From an uncultured Nitrospira sp. (GTDB lineage Bacteria; Nitrospirota; Nitrospiria; Nitrospirales; Nitrospiraceae): DNA of 64,000 nucleotides. Made by a program: the position numbers and the translations under genes. Location: the NCBI GenBank assembly GCA_902500995.1, contig CABVSR010000006.1, positions 62,001 through 126,000 of the forward strand, written 5' to 3'. The notes below the pieces were generated by a model. It was given only the letters and a program-made list of their open reading frames with translations, was not told the DNA's origin and did no database searches. This document shows positions 16,789 through 26,565 of the stretch, one piece after another (position 1 is the first letter of the stretch; the number at the start of each line of letters is the position of its first letter).

Positions 16789-17333
16789 TTTGCGGCAGGC
16801 ATCTTTGAGGCCGCCCCGATGGCATCAAGCCCCGCCTCGGCACAGGCATCGTCCAGGTGAGTCCCCGGCGCGCCGCCGACGCCGATAGCTCCAATGACTT
16901 CACCGGCGATTTCGATGGGCAAACCACCGCCGACCATCAGAATGTTCTCGTTCATTTCGCGAAGTGCCTGCAAGGCCGGTTGCTTGGCGATCATCTCGGC
17001 CAACTCGGTCGTCGCCCGCCGCAAACTCGCCGCCGTGTAGGCTTTCTTTCTGCTGCTATCGACGGTATGGGGACCGGCGCCATCAGCCCGCAACATGGCG
17101 CGTAACACGCCGGCGCGATCTACGACAGAGGCGCTGACCCGGTAGCCATCCTTCTTGCAGACATCGAGCGCCGCCTGCACGGCCTTCCCGGCCAGCGCCG
17201 CCGGCAAGACCGACTCTTTCGGCAAATCATCCGCCGCATGCGCTCCTCCCAGCCATCCGGCGGCCATGAGCCCCGCGGCGAGGAGGCCGGCACATCCCAC
17301 CCCTCGACCAAACACCTGTATGCTTCCTGCCAT
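16785..17333 (-). CDS. Exported GlcG/HbpS-family (DUF336) protein
   Basis: A 182-residue protein: signal peptide (hydrophobic GCAGLLAAGLMAAGWLGGAHA, cleavage near residue 35) followed by a complete GlcG/HbpS domain. Conserved blocks include SVVDRAGVLRAMLRADGAGPHTVDSSRKKAYTA split as VVDRAGVL and SRKKAYTA, and the glycine-rich GGGLPIEIAGEVIGAIGVGG. Members include haem-binding HbpS and enzymes of unclear role; periplasmic location fits a haem or small-ligand sensor. The frame reads back to 17408; the GGAGG at about 17340 gives the best spacing to ATG 17333 (or 17336). Coupled to the lipoprotein gene by an ATGA overlap. Confidence 0.83.
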   Translation of the reverse strand: MAGSIQVFGRGVGCAGLLAAGLMAAGWLGGAHAADDLPKESVLPAALAGKAVQAALDVCKKDGYRVSASVVDRAGVLRAMLRADGAGPHTVDSSRKKAYTAASLRRATTELAEMIAKQPALQALREMNENILMVGGGLPIEIAGEVIGAIGVGGAPGTHLDDACAEAGLDAIGAASKMPAAK

Positions 17334-17569
17334 CATCAGCCTCCTTCGTGTCCCTGTCGTCAGCGACGCATCACCCACCGCTGCACCGCGCGAGCCTACG
17401 GGCATCACGCCGCTCTGTCAATACTGGGGTTCTTGTGATCGAGGGTGGATGCCGAGGTGTTCCGCGTCGGCAGAGACCGAGAATGGCCCGCGCATCACAG
17501 CGCTGATTCCGGAACAGACGAGAAGAGAACTTCGAGGCGAGCAGAACGGCAGACGGAAGTGATGGCCGC

Positions 17570-18076
17570 TTAGTAGATGGAAATGGGATGGATCACGGCA
17601 TCGGGGGTGCCGGGGCGATGCAATTCCTCAATCCAGACCTTGGCCTGCGCAACGTAGAAGGTGTAATCGCTTTCGGGGTAACTGTGCACCACGGCATGGA
17701 GGAGCTGCTCTGCTTCCTGCTCGCGCCCGGCGCTCAGGCTTGTTCGCGCCGCTTGCAACGTACAGGAGGCAGCCAGGGCTTTGGGATCAATCGTCGTACG
17801 AACCGGTTGTTTCGTGACAAACCGATCCAGGCTCTTGGGAACGTCGGGAGCGGGGACGGCATGGGTATCGGCAGATTGCTGCAGCTGTTTCGCCGCAGAC
17901 AGCACCGTTTCAACATCACCACTGGATTGGCAATGCCGATACAATTCCCACATCGACATCACAGATGGCGACCGCGGTGCCGCCGTGCGGGATGACGAGT
18001 CGAACACTTGGCAACCGGCCAAAAGGATTCCGGTCGCGACCAGCAGACAGGATTTGGTTCCAGCGGACAAAACCAT
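17570..18076 (-). CDS. Hypothetical lipoprotein with helical repeat-like C-terminus
   Basis: A 168-residue lipoprotein (lipobox LLAGC, Cys about residue 22). The C-terminal half, CTLQAARTSLSAGREQEAEQLL and YTFYVAQAKVWIEEL, reads like one or two TPR-type helix pairs, but I cannot count canonical repeats. It sits between the GlcG-like gene and the glycoside hydrolases with gaps on both sides, so it is probably its own transcript. Function unknown. Confidence 0.72.
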   Translation of the reverse strand: MVLSAGTKSCLLVATGILLAGCQVFDSSSRTAAPRSPSVMSMWELYRHCQSSGDVETVLSAAKQLQQSADTHAVPAPDVPKSLDRFVTKQPVRTTIDPKALAASCTLQAARTSLSAGREQEAEQLLHAVVHSYPESDYTFYVAQAKVWIEELHRPGTPDAVIHPISIY

Positions 18077-18216
18077 GAATGTATCCTTACCGGATCGATT
18101 CCAGCGCTGTCAACAATTTCACGGAGGAATTTACGGCAACGGATGCGGCGTAGGATTGAACCGTCACGACAATGACGACAGGTGGTCGTCAGTTCTGAGG
18201 CGTGGTGGACGAGAGA

Positions 18217-20202
18217 CTACGTAGAAGGCGCATGTGGGCGGCCGAAGCCCAGATCTTCGATGAGCGCGCGCAACGGCTCGGCCACCGACCAGGCTTGCGC
18301 GAAACAGCCACGGGAGCGGTGCGGATGCTGCCCGTCGAAAATTTCAGAAACCTGTCCCACGCAACCGTCGTCCAGGTGTTCGGACAATCCGTCGAGAAAC
18401 ATCCGCGCCTCGCGCAACACGGCCGGGCTCTCACCATAGGTCTTGACCCAGGCCGCCACGAAGGGCCCCAGAAGAAAGGGCCATACGGTCCCCTGATGGT
18501 AGGCTCCGTCCCGCGCGGAGATCCCGCCTTCATATGTCGCGCAGAATCGGATATCTTCCGGGGCCAGCGTGCGCATGCCCATGGGAGTGAGCAGGCGTTC
18601 TTTCAGGAGCTGCAAAATCTGCTTCGCCTGCGAATCGGTCACAAGCTGGTCATCCAACGACAGGGCAAAAATCTGGTTGGGGCGAAGGGACGCATCGTCC
18701 CCGGTCGGACCGTCCACGACGTCGAACAGATAGCCTCCGGTCCGATACCAGAAGCGCTCCCGGAATGAAGCAGTCGCACGAGTGCGGTCCTCCCGGCATT
18801 GCGCCGCATAGGCGGTCTCGCCGAATTGCTCCGCCAGTGACGCGGCCACCGCCAAGGCCCGCACCCACAGGGCTTGAACCTCCACCGGTTTGCCGTGCCG
18901 CGGCGTGACGACCCAATCTCCGATCTTGACGTCCATCCAGGTCAGTTGCACCCCATCGACTCCACCGGTGATCAGTCCATCTCGATCCATGCGAATCCCG
19001 AACCGCGTACCCTGCCGGTACCCGTCCAGAATCTGTCTGATCGCCGGCCAAGCGACCGCACGTACCGCAGCCAGGTCGCGGCTATAGTGCAGATATCGAT
19101 CCACGGCATGCACGAACCACAAGGAGGCGTCGATCGTATTGTACTCAGGCTGTTCGCCGATGTCGGGGAATCGGTTCGGCACCATCTCCATCGAGACGTA
19201 GGAGGCGAAGGCCTCGATCACCTGCCGCGCGACGTCATACCGGCCGGTCACCAGGCACAGACCCGGCAGCGCGACAAACGTGTCCCGCCCCCAATCGGCA
19301 AACCAGGGATACCCGGCGACCACTGTCTGCCGTGCCCCTCGCCGCGCCAGATAGCTTCCCGTGGCCGCCCACAGCCTGCGCGTCAGCGGATCATCGGCCG
19401 GGATGGATTTCACCATCTCCTCGCGGCGAACGCGCTCGGCCTCGATCGCATGCGTCACATCGAAGGCGGGCAGCGCCTCCGTGGTGAAGACCAGTTCCGC
19501 CGCGGCACCCGGGCTGAGGGAAAACACACATTCACCGGGCGACCACCAGTCCTCGATATGATCGAGCCCCCGTTCCTGCTCGACAGGATAGTGCACCTGG
19601 CGATACCAATCGGGGCCGTGATGGTATTGCCCATTCTGCCACGCGCGAACAGGGGGCAAGCCTTCATGCGGATGCCAGATGACCTGGCCTTCCGTGACCG
19701 TGGCCTCAGTCCTGATGCCCGCCTCCTCTCGCTGCGTCGCATGAAAGTCGCGGCCTGACAGCATCGGTCGGACACGCAACAACACCGGGGCCGGCGCCTC
19801 CCCCAGCAGACGCCACCGCACAATCACCAGATCGCGGCCGTGAAGGCACAAGAGTTCCCGCACCAGGCTGATGCCATGACCGGCATACTGCCACGTCGGC
19901 CAGGGATCGGCGGAAAAGGCTTCGCAATACTGGTACCCATCCGGATGGACGGCGCCGCTGTACAGATTCGTCGATAAGGGCATCGCCTGCCCGGCGACCT
20001 CCACGAATTCTTCCAGGTGGTTCACCAGAACGACGCGATCCACGGGCGGATGCCTGGCGACCAGAAGCAGGGCGTGGTAGCGCCGCGTATTGGCCCCGGC
20101 AACTGTGCCCGAGGCATATCCGCCGCGGCCATTCGTCTCCAGCCATTCCAGATTCAACGCCTGCTCCAGATCCTGGCACCGTCTTGCATCGATAGGCATC
20201 AC
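18217..20202 (-). CDS. Glycogen-debranching-type amylo-alpha-1,6-glucosidase (GH133-like)
   Basis: A 661-residue enzyme with an N-terminal glycogen debranching domain (LEWLETNGRGGYASGTVAGANTRRYHALL split as EWLETNGRGGYASGT and NTRRYHALL) and a C-terminal (alpha/alpha)6-barrel with WFADWGRDTFVALPG, YNTIDASLWFVHAVDRY and YEGGISARDGAYHQGTVW pieces typical of bacterial amylo-alpha-1,6-glucosidases. It likely removes alpha-1,6 glucose branches from glycogen or a related glucan. No signal peptide. It starts 11 bases after the stop of the large glucosidase gene, forming a two-gene operon. Confidence 0.87.
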   Translation of the reverse strand: MMPIDARRCQDLEQALNLEWLETNGRGGYASGTVAGANTRRYHALLLVARHPPVDRVVLVNHLEEFVEVAGQAMPLSTNLYSGAVHPDGYQYCEAFSADPWPTWQYAGHGISLVRELLCLHGRDLVIVRWRLLGEAPAPVLLRVRPMLSGRDFHATQREEAGIRTEATVTEGQVIWHPHEGLPPVRAWQNGQYHHGPDWYRQVHYPVEQERGLDHIEDWWSPGECVFSLSPGAAAELVFTTEALPAFDVTHAIEAERVRREEMVKSIPADDPLTRRLWAATGSYLARRGARQTVVAGYPWFADWGRDTFVALPGLCLVTGRYDVARQVIEAFASYVSMEMVPNRFPDIGEQPEYNTIDASLWFVHAVDRYLHYSRDLAAVRAVAWPAIRQILDGYRQGTRFGIRMDRDGLITGGVDGVQLTWMDVKIGDWVVTPRHGKPVEVQALWVRALAVAASLAEQFGETAYAAQCREDRTRATASFRERFWYRTGGYLFDVVDGPTGDDASLRPNQIFALSLDDQLVTDSQAKQILQLLKERLLTPMGMRTLAPEDIRFCATYEGGISARDGAYHQGTVWPFLLGPFVAAWVKTYGESPAVLREARMFLDGLSEHLDDGCVGQVSEIFDGQHPHRSRGCFAQAWSVAEPLRALIEDLGFGRPHAPST

Positions 20203-20213
20203 CGGTCTCCGCC

Positions 20214-22901
20214 CTATTCGCCTGACTGTTGAATCAATTTGGCCACCAGCCCGGTCCAGCCGGTCTGATGACTCGCGCCGAGACCCGCGCCGTTGTCGCC
20301 GTGGAAATATTCATAAAACAACAGCAGATCGCGCCAGTGCGGGTCCTGCTGGAACTTCTCCGTCCCGCCGTATACCGGGCGGCGGCCATCCGGTCCCCGC
20401 AAAAAGGTATGCGTGAGGCGGCGCGACAACTCGGCGGCGACCTCGGCCAGATGACGCTTTTGCCCCGATCCCGTCGGGTACTCGACGCGAAACGAATCGC
20501 CTAGAAAATAATGGAACTTCTGCAGCGATTCGATCAGGAGGTAATTGACGGGAAACCACACCGGGCCCCGCCAGTTCGAATTCCCCCCGAACAGGCCGTT
20601 GGAGGACTCCGCCGGTTGATAGTCGACGCACTGGCTGGTCCCCATCATCGAGAAGAGGTAGGGATGGTCCCGGTGATAGCGGGAGAGGGCGCGCACCCCG
20701 TGGGGGGAGAGAAATTCCTCCTCATCCAGCAGATACCGCAGCACCTTGGTCAAACGGTGGCGATTGACCAACGAGAGGAAGCGGCGCACGCCGCCGTCAT
20801 GCGATCGGGTTTCGATGTGCAGACTGAAATCGGGCCGGTTTTCGATGAACCATTGCATACGATGCTTAAACCGCGGGAGCTGGTCGATGAGTTCAGAATC
20901 CAATGTCTCCACGGCAAACAGCGGGATCAGCCCGACCATGGAACGGACTTTCATGGGAAACGTCTTGCCGTCCGGCAGGTGCAGCACGTCGTAAAAAAAT
21001 CCGTCTTCTCTGTTCCAGAGCTCGATCTTCGCGTCGCCGATATTGTTCATAGCCCGGCAGATGTAGACGAAATGCTCGAAGAACTTGCTGGCGACATCTT
21101 CGTAAGCCCGGTCGCCCCGCGCCAGTTCAAGCGCGATGGACAACATGTTGAGACAATACATGCCCATCCAGCTCGTGGCGTCCGATTGTTCGATCTGCCC
21201 GCCGGTGGGAAGCGGCTTGCTCCGGTCGAACACGCCGATGTTGTCCAACCCCAGAAACCCACCCTGAAAAATATTCTTCCCTTCGGCATCCTTGCGATTG
21301 ACCCACCAGGTAAAGTTCAACAACAGTTTGTGAAACACCCGCTGCAAAAACACCCGGTCGCCGGCGCCTTTGCGTTTTTTCTCGATTTTATACACGCGCC
21401 AGGCCGCCCAGGCATGCACGGGTGGATTCACGTCGCCTAAGGCCCATTCGTACGCGGGAATCTGCCCGTTCGGATGCATGTACCACTCGCGCAGCATCAA
21501 CACGAGCTGATCCTTGGCAAACCGCGAATCGACCAGCGCAATCGGCAAGCAGTGAAAGGCGAGATCCCAGGCGGCGTACCAGGGATATTCCCATTTATCG
21601 GGCATGGAAATGACGTCGGCATTGTAAAGATGCATCCAGTCGGCGTTCCGGCCGCGCAGCCGTTCGGGCGGAGGCTCCGGTCCAGCGGGATCCCCCTTGA
21701 GCCAGCGATCGACTGCATAGTGATAAAACTGCTTGCTCCAGAGGAGACCGGCGAAGGCCTGGCGCTGCACCAGGCGCGCATCGGCCGAAAGGTCGGAAGA
21801 CGCCAGATGGGCGTAAAACTCGTCGGCTTCCTTCAAGCGGTCGGCAAACACGGCGTCGAACGGCTCGGGATCGAGAGCCCCTTCAGCAGGTCCGTTGGTG
21901 AAGCGTGCCCGAATAGTGATTGCCTGGCCGGGCATGGTTGAGAATACGTAGCGAGCCGCCGCCTTGGACCCGATCCGGTCTGGATTCACCGCGCGCTTGT
22001 CTCCGCGTACGACGTATTCATTGATGCCGTCTTTCACATACCGCGCCCCGTCGGGATCGCCGTACAAGCGGCTGGTATTGGTTTCATTTTCCGTGAACAG
22101 CAGCTCTGGAGCGGCCTCACAAATCAATCGGCGCGGCCCATAGTAGTCATGGTCGAACTCGACGACGCCGGCATTGCCGCTCGATTCACCCTGGCGCATG
22201 CGCGGGCGGCGGACATCCAGTCCCCATGACCAGGTATTCCGGAACCAGATCGTGGGGAGGACCGTCAACTCCGCTGGGTCCGGGCCGCGATTGATCACGG
22301 TGATGCGCATCAGCACATCCTCCGGCGACGCCTTGGCATATTCCACAAAGACATCGAAGTACCGATCGTCATCGAAGAGACCTGTGTCGAGTAATTCGAA
22401 TTCCGGCTCCGTGCGGTTCCGGCGGCGATTTTCTTCGATCAGTCGGGTGTAGGGAAAGGCGGCCTGCGGATATTTGTAGAGGAACTTCATGTAGGAATGC
22501 GTGGGCGTCGAATCGAGATAAAAGTAATACTCTTTGCAATCCTCCCCGTGGTTGCCTTCGTTGCCGGTCAGGCCAAACAGCCGCTCTTTGAGAATAGGGT
22601 CGCGCCCGTTCCAGAGGGCCAGCGCGAGACAGATGAACTGGTGGCGATCGCAGATCCCCGCCAATCCATCTTCGTTCCAACGGTACGCCTTCGAGCGCGC
22701 ATGGTCATGGGGCACCGACTCCCAGGCCGTCCCGTAGGGACTATAGTCTTCGCGCACGGTCCCCCAGGCCCGTTCGCTTACGTATGGTCCCCAGCGCTTC
22801 CAGTGTTTCCGGCGCAGGTCGTCTTCATCGAGTCGCTGCTGTTCAGCTGATCGCGCTGATCCGGCCTCCCTGTCCTTCGCCGTGGACCTCGATTCAGGCA
22901 T
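20214..22901 (-). CDS. Large MGH1/GH63-type glucosidase
   Basis: An 895-residue protein of the bacterial GH63-related group with the mannosylglycerate-hydrolase-like (MGH1) fold. The N-terminal third is a beta-sandwich-like domain ([29 protein letters not shown]). The catalytic (alpha/alpha)6 domain includes [40 protein letters not shown] and [12 protein letters not shown]. Substrate is unknown; alpha-glucosides or glucosylglycerate-type solutes are possible. The open frame begins at 23009 but ATG 22901 is preceded by GGGGAGGGT and starts the conserved protein. First of a two-gene operon with the debranching enzyme. Confidence 0.85.
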   Translation of the reverse strand: MPESRSTAKDREAGSARSAEQQRLDEDDLRRKHWKRWGPYVSERAWGTVREDYSPYGTAWESVPHDHARSKAYRWNEDGLAGICDRHQFICLALALWNGRDPILKERLFGLTGNEGNHGEDCKEYYFYLDSTPTHSYMKFLYKYPQAAFPYTRLIEENRRRNRTEPEFELLDTGLFDDDRYFDVFVEYAKASPEDVLMRITVINRGPDPAELTVLPTIWFRNTWSWGLDVRRPRMRQGESSGNAGVVEFDHDYYGPRRLICEAAPELLFTENETNTSRLYGDPDGARYVKDGINEYVVRGDKRAVNPDRIGSKAAARYVFSTMPGQAITIRARFTNGPAEGALDPEPFDAVFADRLKEADEFYAHLASSDLSADARLVQRQAFAGLLWSKQFYHYAVDRWLKGDPAGPEPPPERLRGRNADWMHLYNADVISMPDKWEYPWYAAWDLAFHCLPIALVDSRFAKDQLVLMLREWYMHPNGQIPAYEWALGDVNPPVHAWAAWRVYKIEKKRKGAGDRVFLQRVFHKLLLNFTWWVNRKDAEGKNIFQGGFLGLDNIGVFDRSKPLPTGGQIEQSDATSWMGMYCLNMLSIALELARGDRAYEDVASKFFEHFVYICRAMNNIGDAKIELWNREDGFFYDVLHLPDGKTFPMKVRSMVGLIPLFAVETLDSELIDQLPRFKHRMQWFIENRPDFSLHIETRSHDGGVRRFLSLVNRHRLTKVLRYLLDEEEFLSPHGVRALSRYHRDHPYLFSMMGTSQCVDYQPAESSNGLFGGNSNWRGPVWFPVNYLLIESLQKFHYFLGDSFRVEYPTGSGQKRHLAEVAAELSRRLTHTFLRGPDGRRPVYGGTEKFQQDPHWRDLLLFYEYFHGDNGAGLGASHQTGWTGLVAKLIQQSGE

Positions 22902-23078
22902 ACCCTCCCCTTCTCGAACGCCGATGACGATCGAAACCGCGCCAGCATGCGCCCGGCGTCGAAAAGATTCAACCGAGATTCGCGGGAAATCGGAAGGCCA
23001 CTGTGCCAAGAGATACGGGTTTGCGGGCAGAGAAGAACGGGGAGAGGACGCAGAGGGAGGCCAACGGAAGCAGAATGC

Positions 23079-23264
23079 CTAGCTCCAGACGACGGTTTCC
23101 TGATTCATGAGATAGTCGATGACCTCGATGCTATCCCGTAATTGGAGCTGCGCCTGCTCAGACATGGGCAAAATTGCCCCCAGAAGCTTCCCGGACTCCA
23201 CCTCCGCCAGATTGGGAATCCCGTCGGTGCTGCGTTTTTCGAGATCGAATCGAAAGCTGGCCAC
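23079..23264 (-). CDS. Small hypothetical protein, GTG start
   Basis: A 61-residue acidic protein with no signal peptide or recognised domain: GIPNLAEVESGKLLGAILPMSEQAQLQL followed by a helical IEVIDYLMNQE. The GTG at 23262-23264 has GGAGG six bases upstream, which supports a real start. No neighbouring operon partner is close. The surrounding spaces (22902-23078 and 23265-23420) show nothing else I can call. Confidence 0.58.
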   Translation of the reverse strand: MASFRFDLEKRSTDGIPNLAEVESGKLLGAILPMSEQAQLQLRDSIEVIDYLMNQETVVWS

Positions 23265-23420
23265 GTCTTACCTCCAATCCCTTGTCGGTCGTAGTGCAGC
23301 AATTCTTGAGCCACACAGGAGCCTGTGGAATCCCTTGCTCACCATGAAGCATAGCATAGGGGTTCCACGGCCCAGAGAAGCCGGGCAGCCTCGCCGTCTA
23401 TTGCGCTTTCCGATTGAAGA

Positions 23421-24452
23421 TCAGTGTGATGCGCTCAGGGGCGGGAGCGCCCCGAGATAGGGAAAGGTACCGATTTTCACCAGGGAGGTGTCGGCCCGAA
23501 GCCTGAAATCATCGCGCGCGGTGTCAACGAAACCCGGGTCCACCGTCAAATCGGAATCAGGCTTGAGTTCGGGGGCCGGTTGGTTCGGGGTACCGGAACG
23601 GAGATAGTTGGAACCGGAGTTCTGCATGGCGTTGTAGGAGAAGAGGACCCGGCTCGAGCCTCCCACGACGAACCCATAGCTATTCAGGCTGACGATATTG
23701 CCCGAGGCTTCGTTTTGCGACGTGCCCAAGAAGGCGGCTCCTCCGCCGTTCTTGACGAACGTATTGCCGAGCAGAATGGCCTGCGCCTGATCGTTGACGA
23801 TCACGGCTTCAAACAGGCTCCTGGTGATGAGATTTCGTTCCAGCCGCACGGTGGATTTGCCCGCGACGCTGACGCCGTGATCGTTGTCGTGGATGAAATT
23901 CCCCCGCATGACAGCCTGGGAATTGGCAAATTGCACACCGGTGGTTTCGCTGCCCCCGATATCGCAATCCTCAATCCGCACATCCTCCACCTGCTGCGTA
24001 AAGAGCATGCCCTTCACCCGCGCATGATGAAAATGGATGCCGCGGCCGTTAAACATGCCCATCGCATGGCCGCCATGTTCATTGACGGTGATACCGGAGA
24101 TTTCGATGTTGGTCGCCCCATAGGGCCATTTGCCGATATGAAAGACGCCGACCCGCTCGCGACCCAGGATCGTCACCTGATCCATGCCCGCGCCGATCAA
24201 CCGCACATTTTCTTTACTGTGAATCGTCACATCCTCGGGATAGGCGCCGGGACGGATGAGGATGGTGTCGCCTTTTTTTGCGGCATCCACTGCTTCTTGA
24301 ATGGACCGATACTGGCCTGAGCCGTCCAGCGCCACGATCAACGGCGGCCGTTCAGCGGGAACCTCTTCGGCTCCTGCGGAAATCGCACTCAGCGAGACGA
24401 ATGCGGCACAGAGACATGCCAGCTGCAAGACCCACGAAGGACTCGTTTTCAT
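23421..24452 (-). CDS. Exported right-handed beta-helix protein
   Basis: A 343-residue secreted protein: signal peptide (cleavage near SAGAEE, about residue 28), then a pectin-lyase-like parallel beta-helix with recurrent short turns: SIQEAVDAAKKGDTILIRPG, ENVRLIGAG, VRIEDCDIGG, GVQFANSQAVMRGNFIHDNDHG shortened motifs typical of NosD/polysaccharide-binding (PbH1) repeats. Such folds serve as polysaccharide lyases, isomerases or adhesins; no catalytic set is obvious, so a binding or structural role is possible. ATG 24452 begins the signal peptide; the reading from 24581 is not needed. Divergent from coaE, whose promoter shares the short intergenic space. Confidence 0.8.
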   Translation of the reverse strand: MKTSPSWVLQLACLCAAFVSLSAISAGAEEVPAERPPLIVALDGSGQYRSIQEAVDAAKKGDTILIRPGAYPEDVTIHSKENVRLIGAGMDQVTILGRERVGVFHIGKWPYGATNIEISGITVNEHGGHAMGMFNGRGIHFHHARVKGMLFTQQVEDVRIEDCDIGGSETTGVQFANSQAVMRGNFIHDNDHGVSVAGKSTVRLERNLITRSLFEAVIVNDQAQAILLGNTFVKNGGGAAFLGTSQNEASGNIVSLNSYGFVVGGSSRVLFSYNAMQNSGSNYLRSGTPNQPAPELKPDSDLTVDPGFVDTARDDFRLRADTSLVKIGTFPYLGALPPLSASH

Positions 24453-24497
24453 AGGATGGTCATACAGCCGGCCATGGCGAGAAGTCAACCGCGCTCG

Positions 24498-24526
24498 TTG
24501 CGGGGACCGGCCCCCCGTGGTATCTT
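24498..24526 (+). promoter_or_regulatory. Promoter of coaE with leaderless spacing
   Basis: TTGCGG (24498-24503), a 17-base spacer and TATCTT (24521-24526) precede ATG 24535 by eight bases. The expected start site falls one or two bases before or at the ATG, and no ribosome-binding site is present. Confidence 0.5.
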
Positions 24527-24534
24527 CGCGCCCC

Positions 24535-25137
24535 ATGATCCTTGTGGGCCTCACCGGTGGAGTCGCGACCGGCAAAAGCACGGTGGCACAGATGTTTCAA
24601 CGCTGCGGGGCCTTCGTCATCGATGCCGATGCGCTGGCCCACCAGGTGGTCGAACCGGACAAGCCGGCCTGGCGCGCCATCGTCAAGACCTTCGGCAAGG
24701 CCGTCCTGAACCCCGACCGGACCATCAATCGCCAGGCGTTGGGAGCCCTTGTGTTCCGCAATCGCGCCAGCCTGCGCCGCCTGGAGCAGATCATTCACCC
24801 CCGCGTCGCGCGTGAACAGGCCAGACTCACTGCTCGGGCCAGGCGCAACGATTCGAAGGCTGTGGTCATCTATGACGTTCCTCTCCTGTATGAAGCGGGC
24901 ATCGACAAGCGTGTGGAGAAGGTCATCGTCGTCACGGCCGATCGCGAGACCCAGATCGCCCGCCTCAAAAAACGCAATGGATTCCCCCGCGCCGACGCCA
25001 TCCGGCGTATACGCAGCCAACTACCGCTGAGGCAGAAGGCTCGAGCCGCAGACTATCTGCTCGACGGCACAACGCCCCGCCCCCGATTGCTGGCGCAGGT
25101 CAAACGGCTCTATCGCGAACTAGCTGAGCGCGCCTGA
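24535..25137 (+). CDS. coaE: Dephospho-CoA kinase
   Basis: A 200-residue P-loop kinase for the last step of coenzyme A synthesis, phosphorylation of the 3'-OH of dephospho-CoA. Walker A is GLTGGVATGKST at residues 5-16; further family signatures are IDADALAHQVVEPD at about residue 29 and DVPLLYEAG at about 114. Length is normal. The frame is open upstream to 24301, but ATG 24535 immediately precedes the P-loop strand and sits at leaderless distance from a TTGCGG-17-TATCTT promoter. It is followed by trxB after 62 bases. Confidence 0.94.
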   Translation: MILVGLTGGVATGKSTVAQMFQRCGAFVIDADALAHQVVEPDKPAWRAIVKTFGKAVLNPDRTINRQALGALVFRNRASLRRLEQIIHPRVAREQARLTARARRNDSKAVVIYDVPLLYEAGIDKRVEKVIVVTADRETQIARLKKRNGFPRADAIRRIRSQLPLRQKARAADYLLDGTTPRPRLLAQVKRLYRELAERA

Positions 25138-25187
25138 CCTAGCGCGCCAAGGAGTCTCTTCGCTTTTCCCTCGCCGCGTCGGTGTGT

Positions 25188-25193
25188 TAGCAT
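25188..25193 (+). promoter_or_regulatory. Possible -10 element just before trxB
   Basis: TAGCAT lies six bases before ATG 25200 and there is no ribosome-binding site, so a leaderless trxB transcript is possible. The -35 region at the right distance (around 25165, TTTCCC) is weak, so this is tentative. Confidence 0.3.
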
Positions 25194-25199
25194 CCGCCT

Positions 25200-26120
25200 A
25201 TGCGCAATCTCGTCATCATCGGTTCCGGCCCCGCCGGCCTCACGGCGGCCATCTATGCCGCGCGAGCCAACCTGTCGCCGCTTTTGATCGAAGGCTGGCA
25301 ATCCGGCGGGCAACTCACGACCACGACCGAGGTTGAAAACTACCCCGGATTTTCCAAGGGCATCATGGGCCCTGAACTCATGAAGGACATGCGCGCCCAG
25401 GCCGAGCGATTCGGCACGGAATTTTTGACCGGGGATGTCTCAGCCGTCGATCTGTCGCAACGACCGTTTCGCCTGACCATCGATGGGGAGCAACGCGTGG
25501 AGGCAGGAGCGCTCATCTTGGCTACGGGCGCCTCGTCCATTCGTCTCGGATTGCCGAACGAACAGCGCCTGACCGGGTACGGCGTCTCGACCTGCGCCAC
25601 ATGCGACGGCTATTTTTTTCGCGGCCGGGACCTGGTCGTCGTGGGCGGCGGAGACAGCGCTGTGGAAGAGGCGACCTTCCTGACCAAATTTGCGCGCACT
25701 GTCACCATTGTCCACCGCCGCGACAAGCTGCGAGCCTCCAAAATCATGCAAGACCGCGCCATGAAGAACGAGAAGATTTCGTTCGCATGGAATTCCGTCC
25801 TTGAAGACATTCTCGGAAAAGATCTGGTCACCGGCGTTCGACTCAAAAACCTCGTCACCGGCGCCTCCACGGATCTCCCCTGTGCCGGCGTCTTCGTCGC
25901 CATCGGCCACCGCCCCAACACCGATCTCGTCAAGGGCCAATTGGAGATGGACCAGCATGGCTACATCCTCACGTCGCGCGGAACGGCCACCAATGTGGCC
26001 GGCGTATTCGCCGCCGGCGACGTTCAGGATGCGACATACCGGCAGGCCATTACCGCGGCGGGCTCCGGCTGCATGGCCGCCATCGACGCCGAGCGGTTTT
26101 TGGAATCGCGTGAAACGTAA
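25200..26120 (+). CDS. trxB: Thioredoxin reductase
   Basis: A 306-residue low-molecular-weight thioredoxin reductase: NADPH-dependent reduction of thioredoxin via FAD. It has the FAD-binding GSGPAG near the N-terminus, the redox-active CATC in [11 protein letters not shown], the second dinucleotide-binding [10 protein letters not shown], the HRRDKLRAS segment that favours NADPH, and the C-terminal AAGDVQD FAD motif. Length is normal. The last codons and the TAA lie inside the left inverted repeat (26108-26133) of the inserted four-helix-bundle element, so the insertion may have supplied the present 3' end. Confidence 0.94.
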   Translation: MRNLVIIGSGPAGLTAAIYAARANLSPLLIEGWQSGGQLTTTTEVENYPGFSKGIMGPELMKDMRAQAERFGTEFLTGDVSAVDLSQRPFRLTIDGEQRVEAGALILATGASSIRLGLPNEQRLTGYGVSTCATCDGYFFRGRDLVVVGGGDSAVEEATFLTKFARTVTIVHRRDKLRASKIMQDRAMKNEKISFAWNSVLEDILGKDLVTGVRLKNLVTGASTDLPCAGVFVAIGHRPNTDLVKGQLEMDQHGYILTSRGTATNVAGVFAAGDVQDATYRQAITAAGSGCMAAIDAERFLESRET

Positions 26121-26133
26121 AACGTGAAAGGTG
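26108..26133 (+). repeat. Left inverted repeat of the four-helix-bundle element
   Basis: Contains the run CGTAAAACGTGAAAGG and overlaps the trxB stop codon (26118-26120). Its reverse complement matches 26566-26591 at 24 of 26 positions. The arm itself is built of CGTGAAA-like units. Confidence 0.85.
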
Positions 26134-26157
26134 AAACGTTTCGCCCAAATCCCACAA

Positions 26158-26520
26158 ATGAACAAGCCCCACAAAAAGCTGGATGCCTGGACAACGGCCA
26201 TTGAATTGGCGCAACAAATCTATCAAAAGACTGACAGTTTCCCTTCCAAAGAGCAGTATGGTCTCACCAACCAGATCAGACGCGCAGCGATCAGCATCCC
26301 AAGCAACATCGCCGAAGGCGCAGCGAGGCAAACCAAGAGGGAGTTTGCTCAGTTTCTTCATATCGCGAAGGGCTCGCTCAGCGAACTCGACACCCAACTC
26401 GAACTCTCCGTTCGCCTTAAGTATCTCGGGTCGAGGGAGTGGACGACGTTGAATGACCTCCTTGAACGAGTCGACAAAATGATCAGCGGGCTCATCCGTC
26501 ATTTGGGAGCGAAATCGTGA
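26158..26520 (+). CDS. Four-helix-bundle protein (S23 / 23S rRNA intervening-sequence family)
   Basis: A 120-residue helical protein of the family named after proteins encoded in 23S rRNA intervening sequences. Signature elements are KPHKKLDAWTTAIELAQQIY, the QIRRAAISIPSNIAEGAAR core, and FAQFLHIAKGSLSELDTQL, each a helix of the bundle. The family assembles as a toroid-like oligomer and includes Avd of diversity-generating retroelements; molecular function of most members is unknown. The frame opens with GTG 26131 inside the left repeat, but ATG 26158 matches the family start. The gene lies entirely between the inverted repeats at 26108-26133 and 26566-26591. Confidence 0.88.
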   Translation: MNKPHKKLDAWTTAIELAQQIYQKTDSFPSKEQYGLTNQIRRAAISIPSNIAEGAARQTKREFAQFLHIAKGSLSELDTQLELSVRLKYLGSREWTTLNDLLERVDKMISGLIRHLGAKS

Positions 26521-26565
26521 ACTCCATATCTGGCTCCTTGTACAGGCACGTTTTCCTGCACCTCT

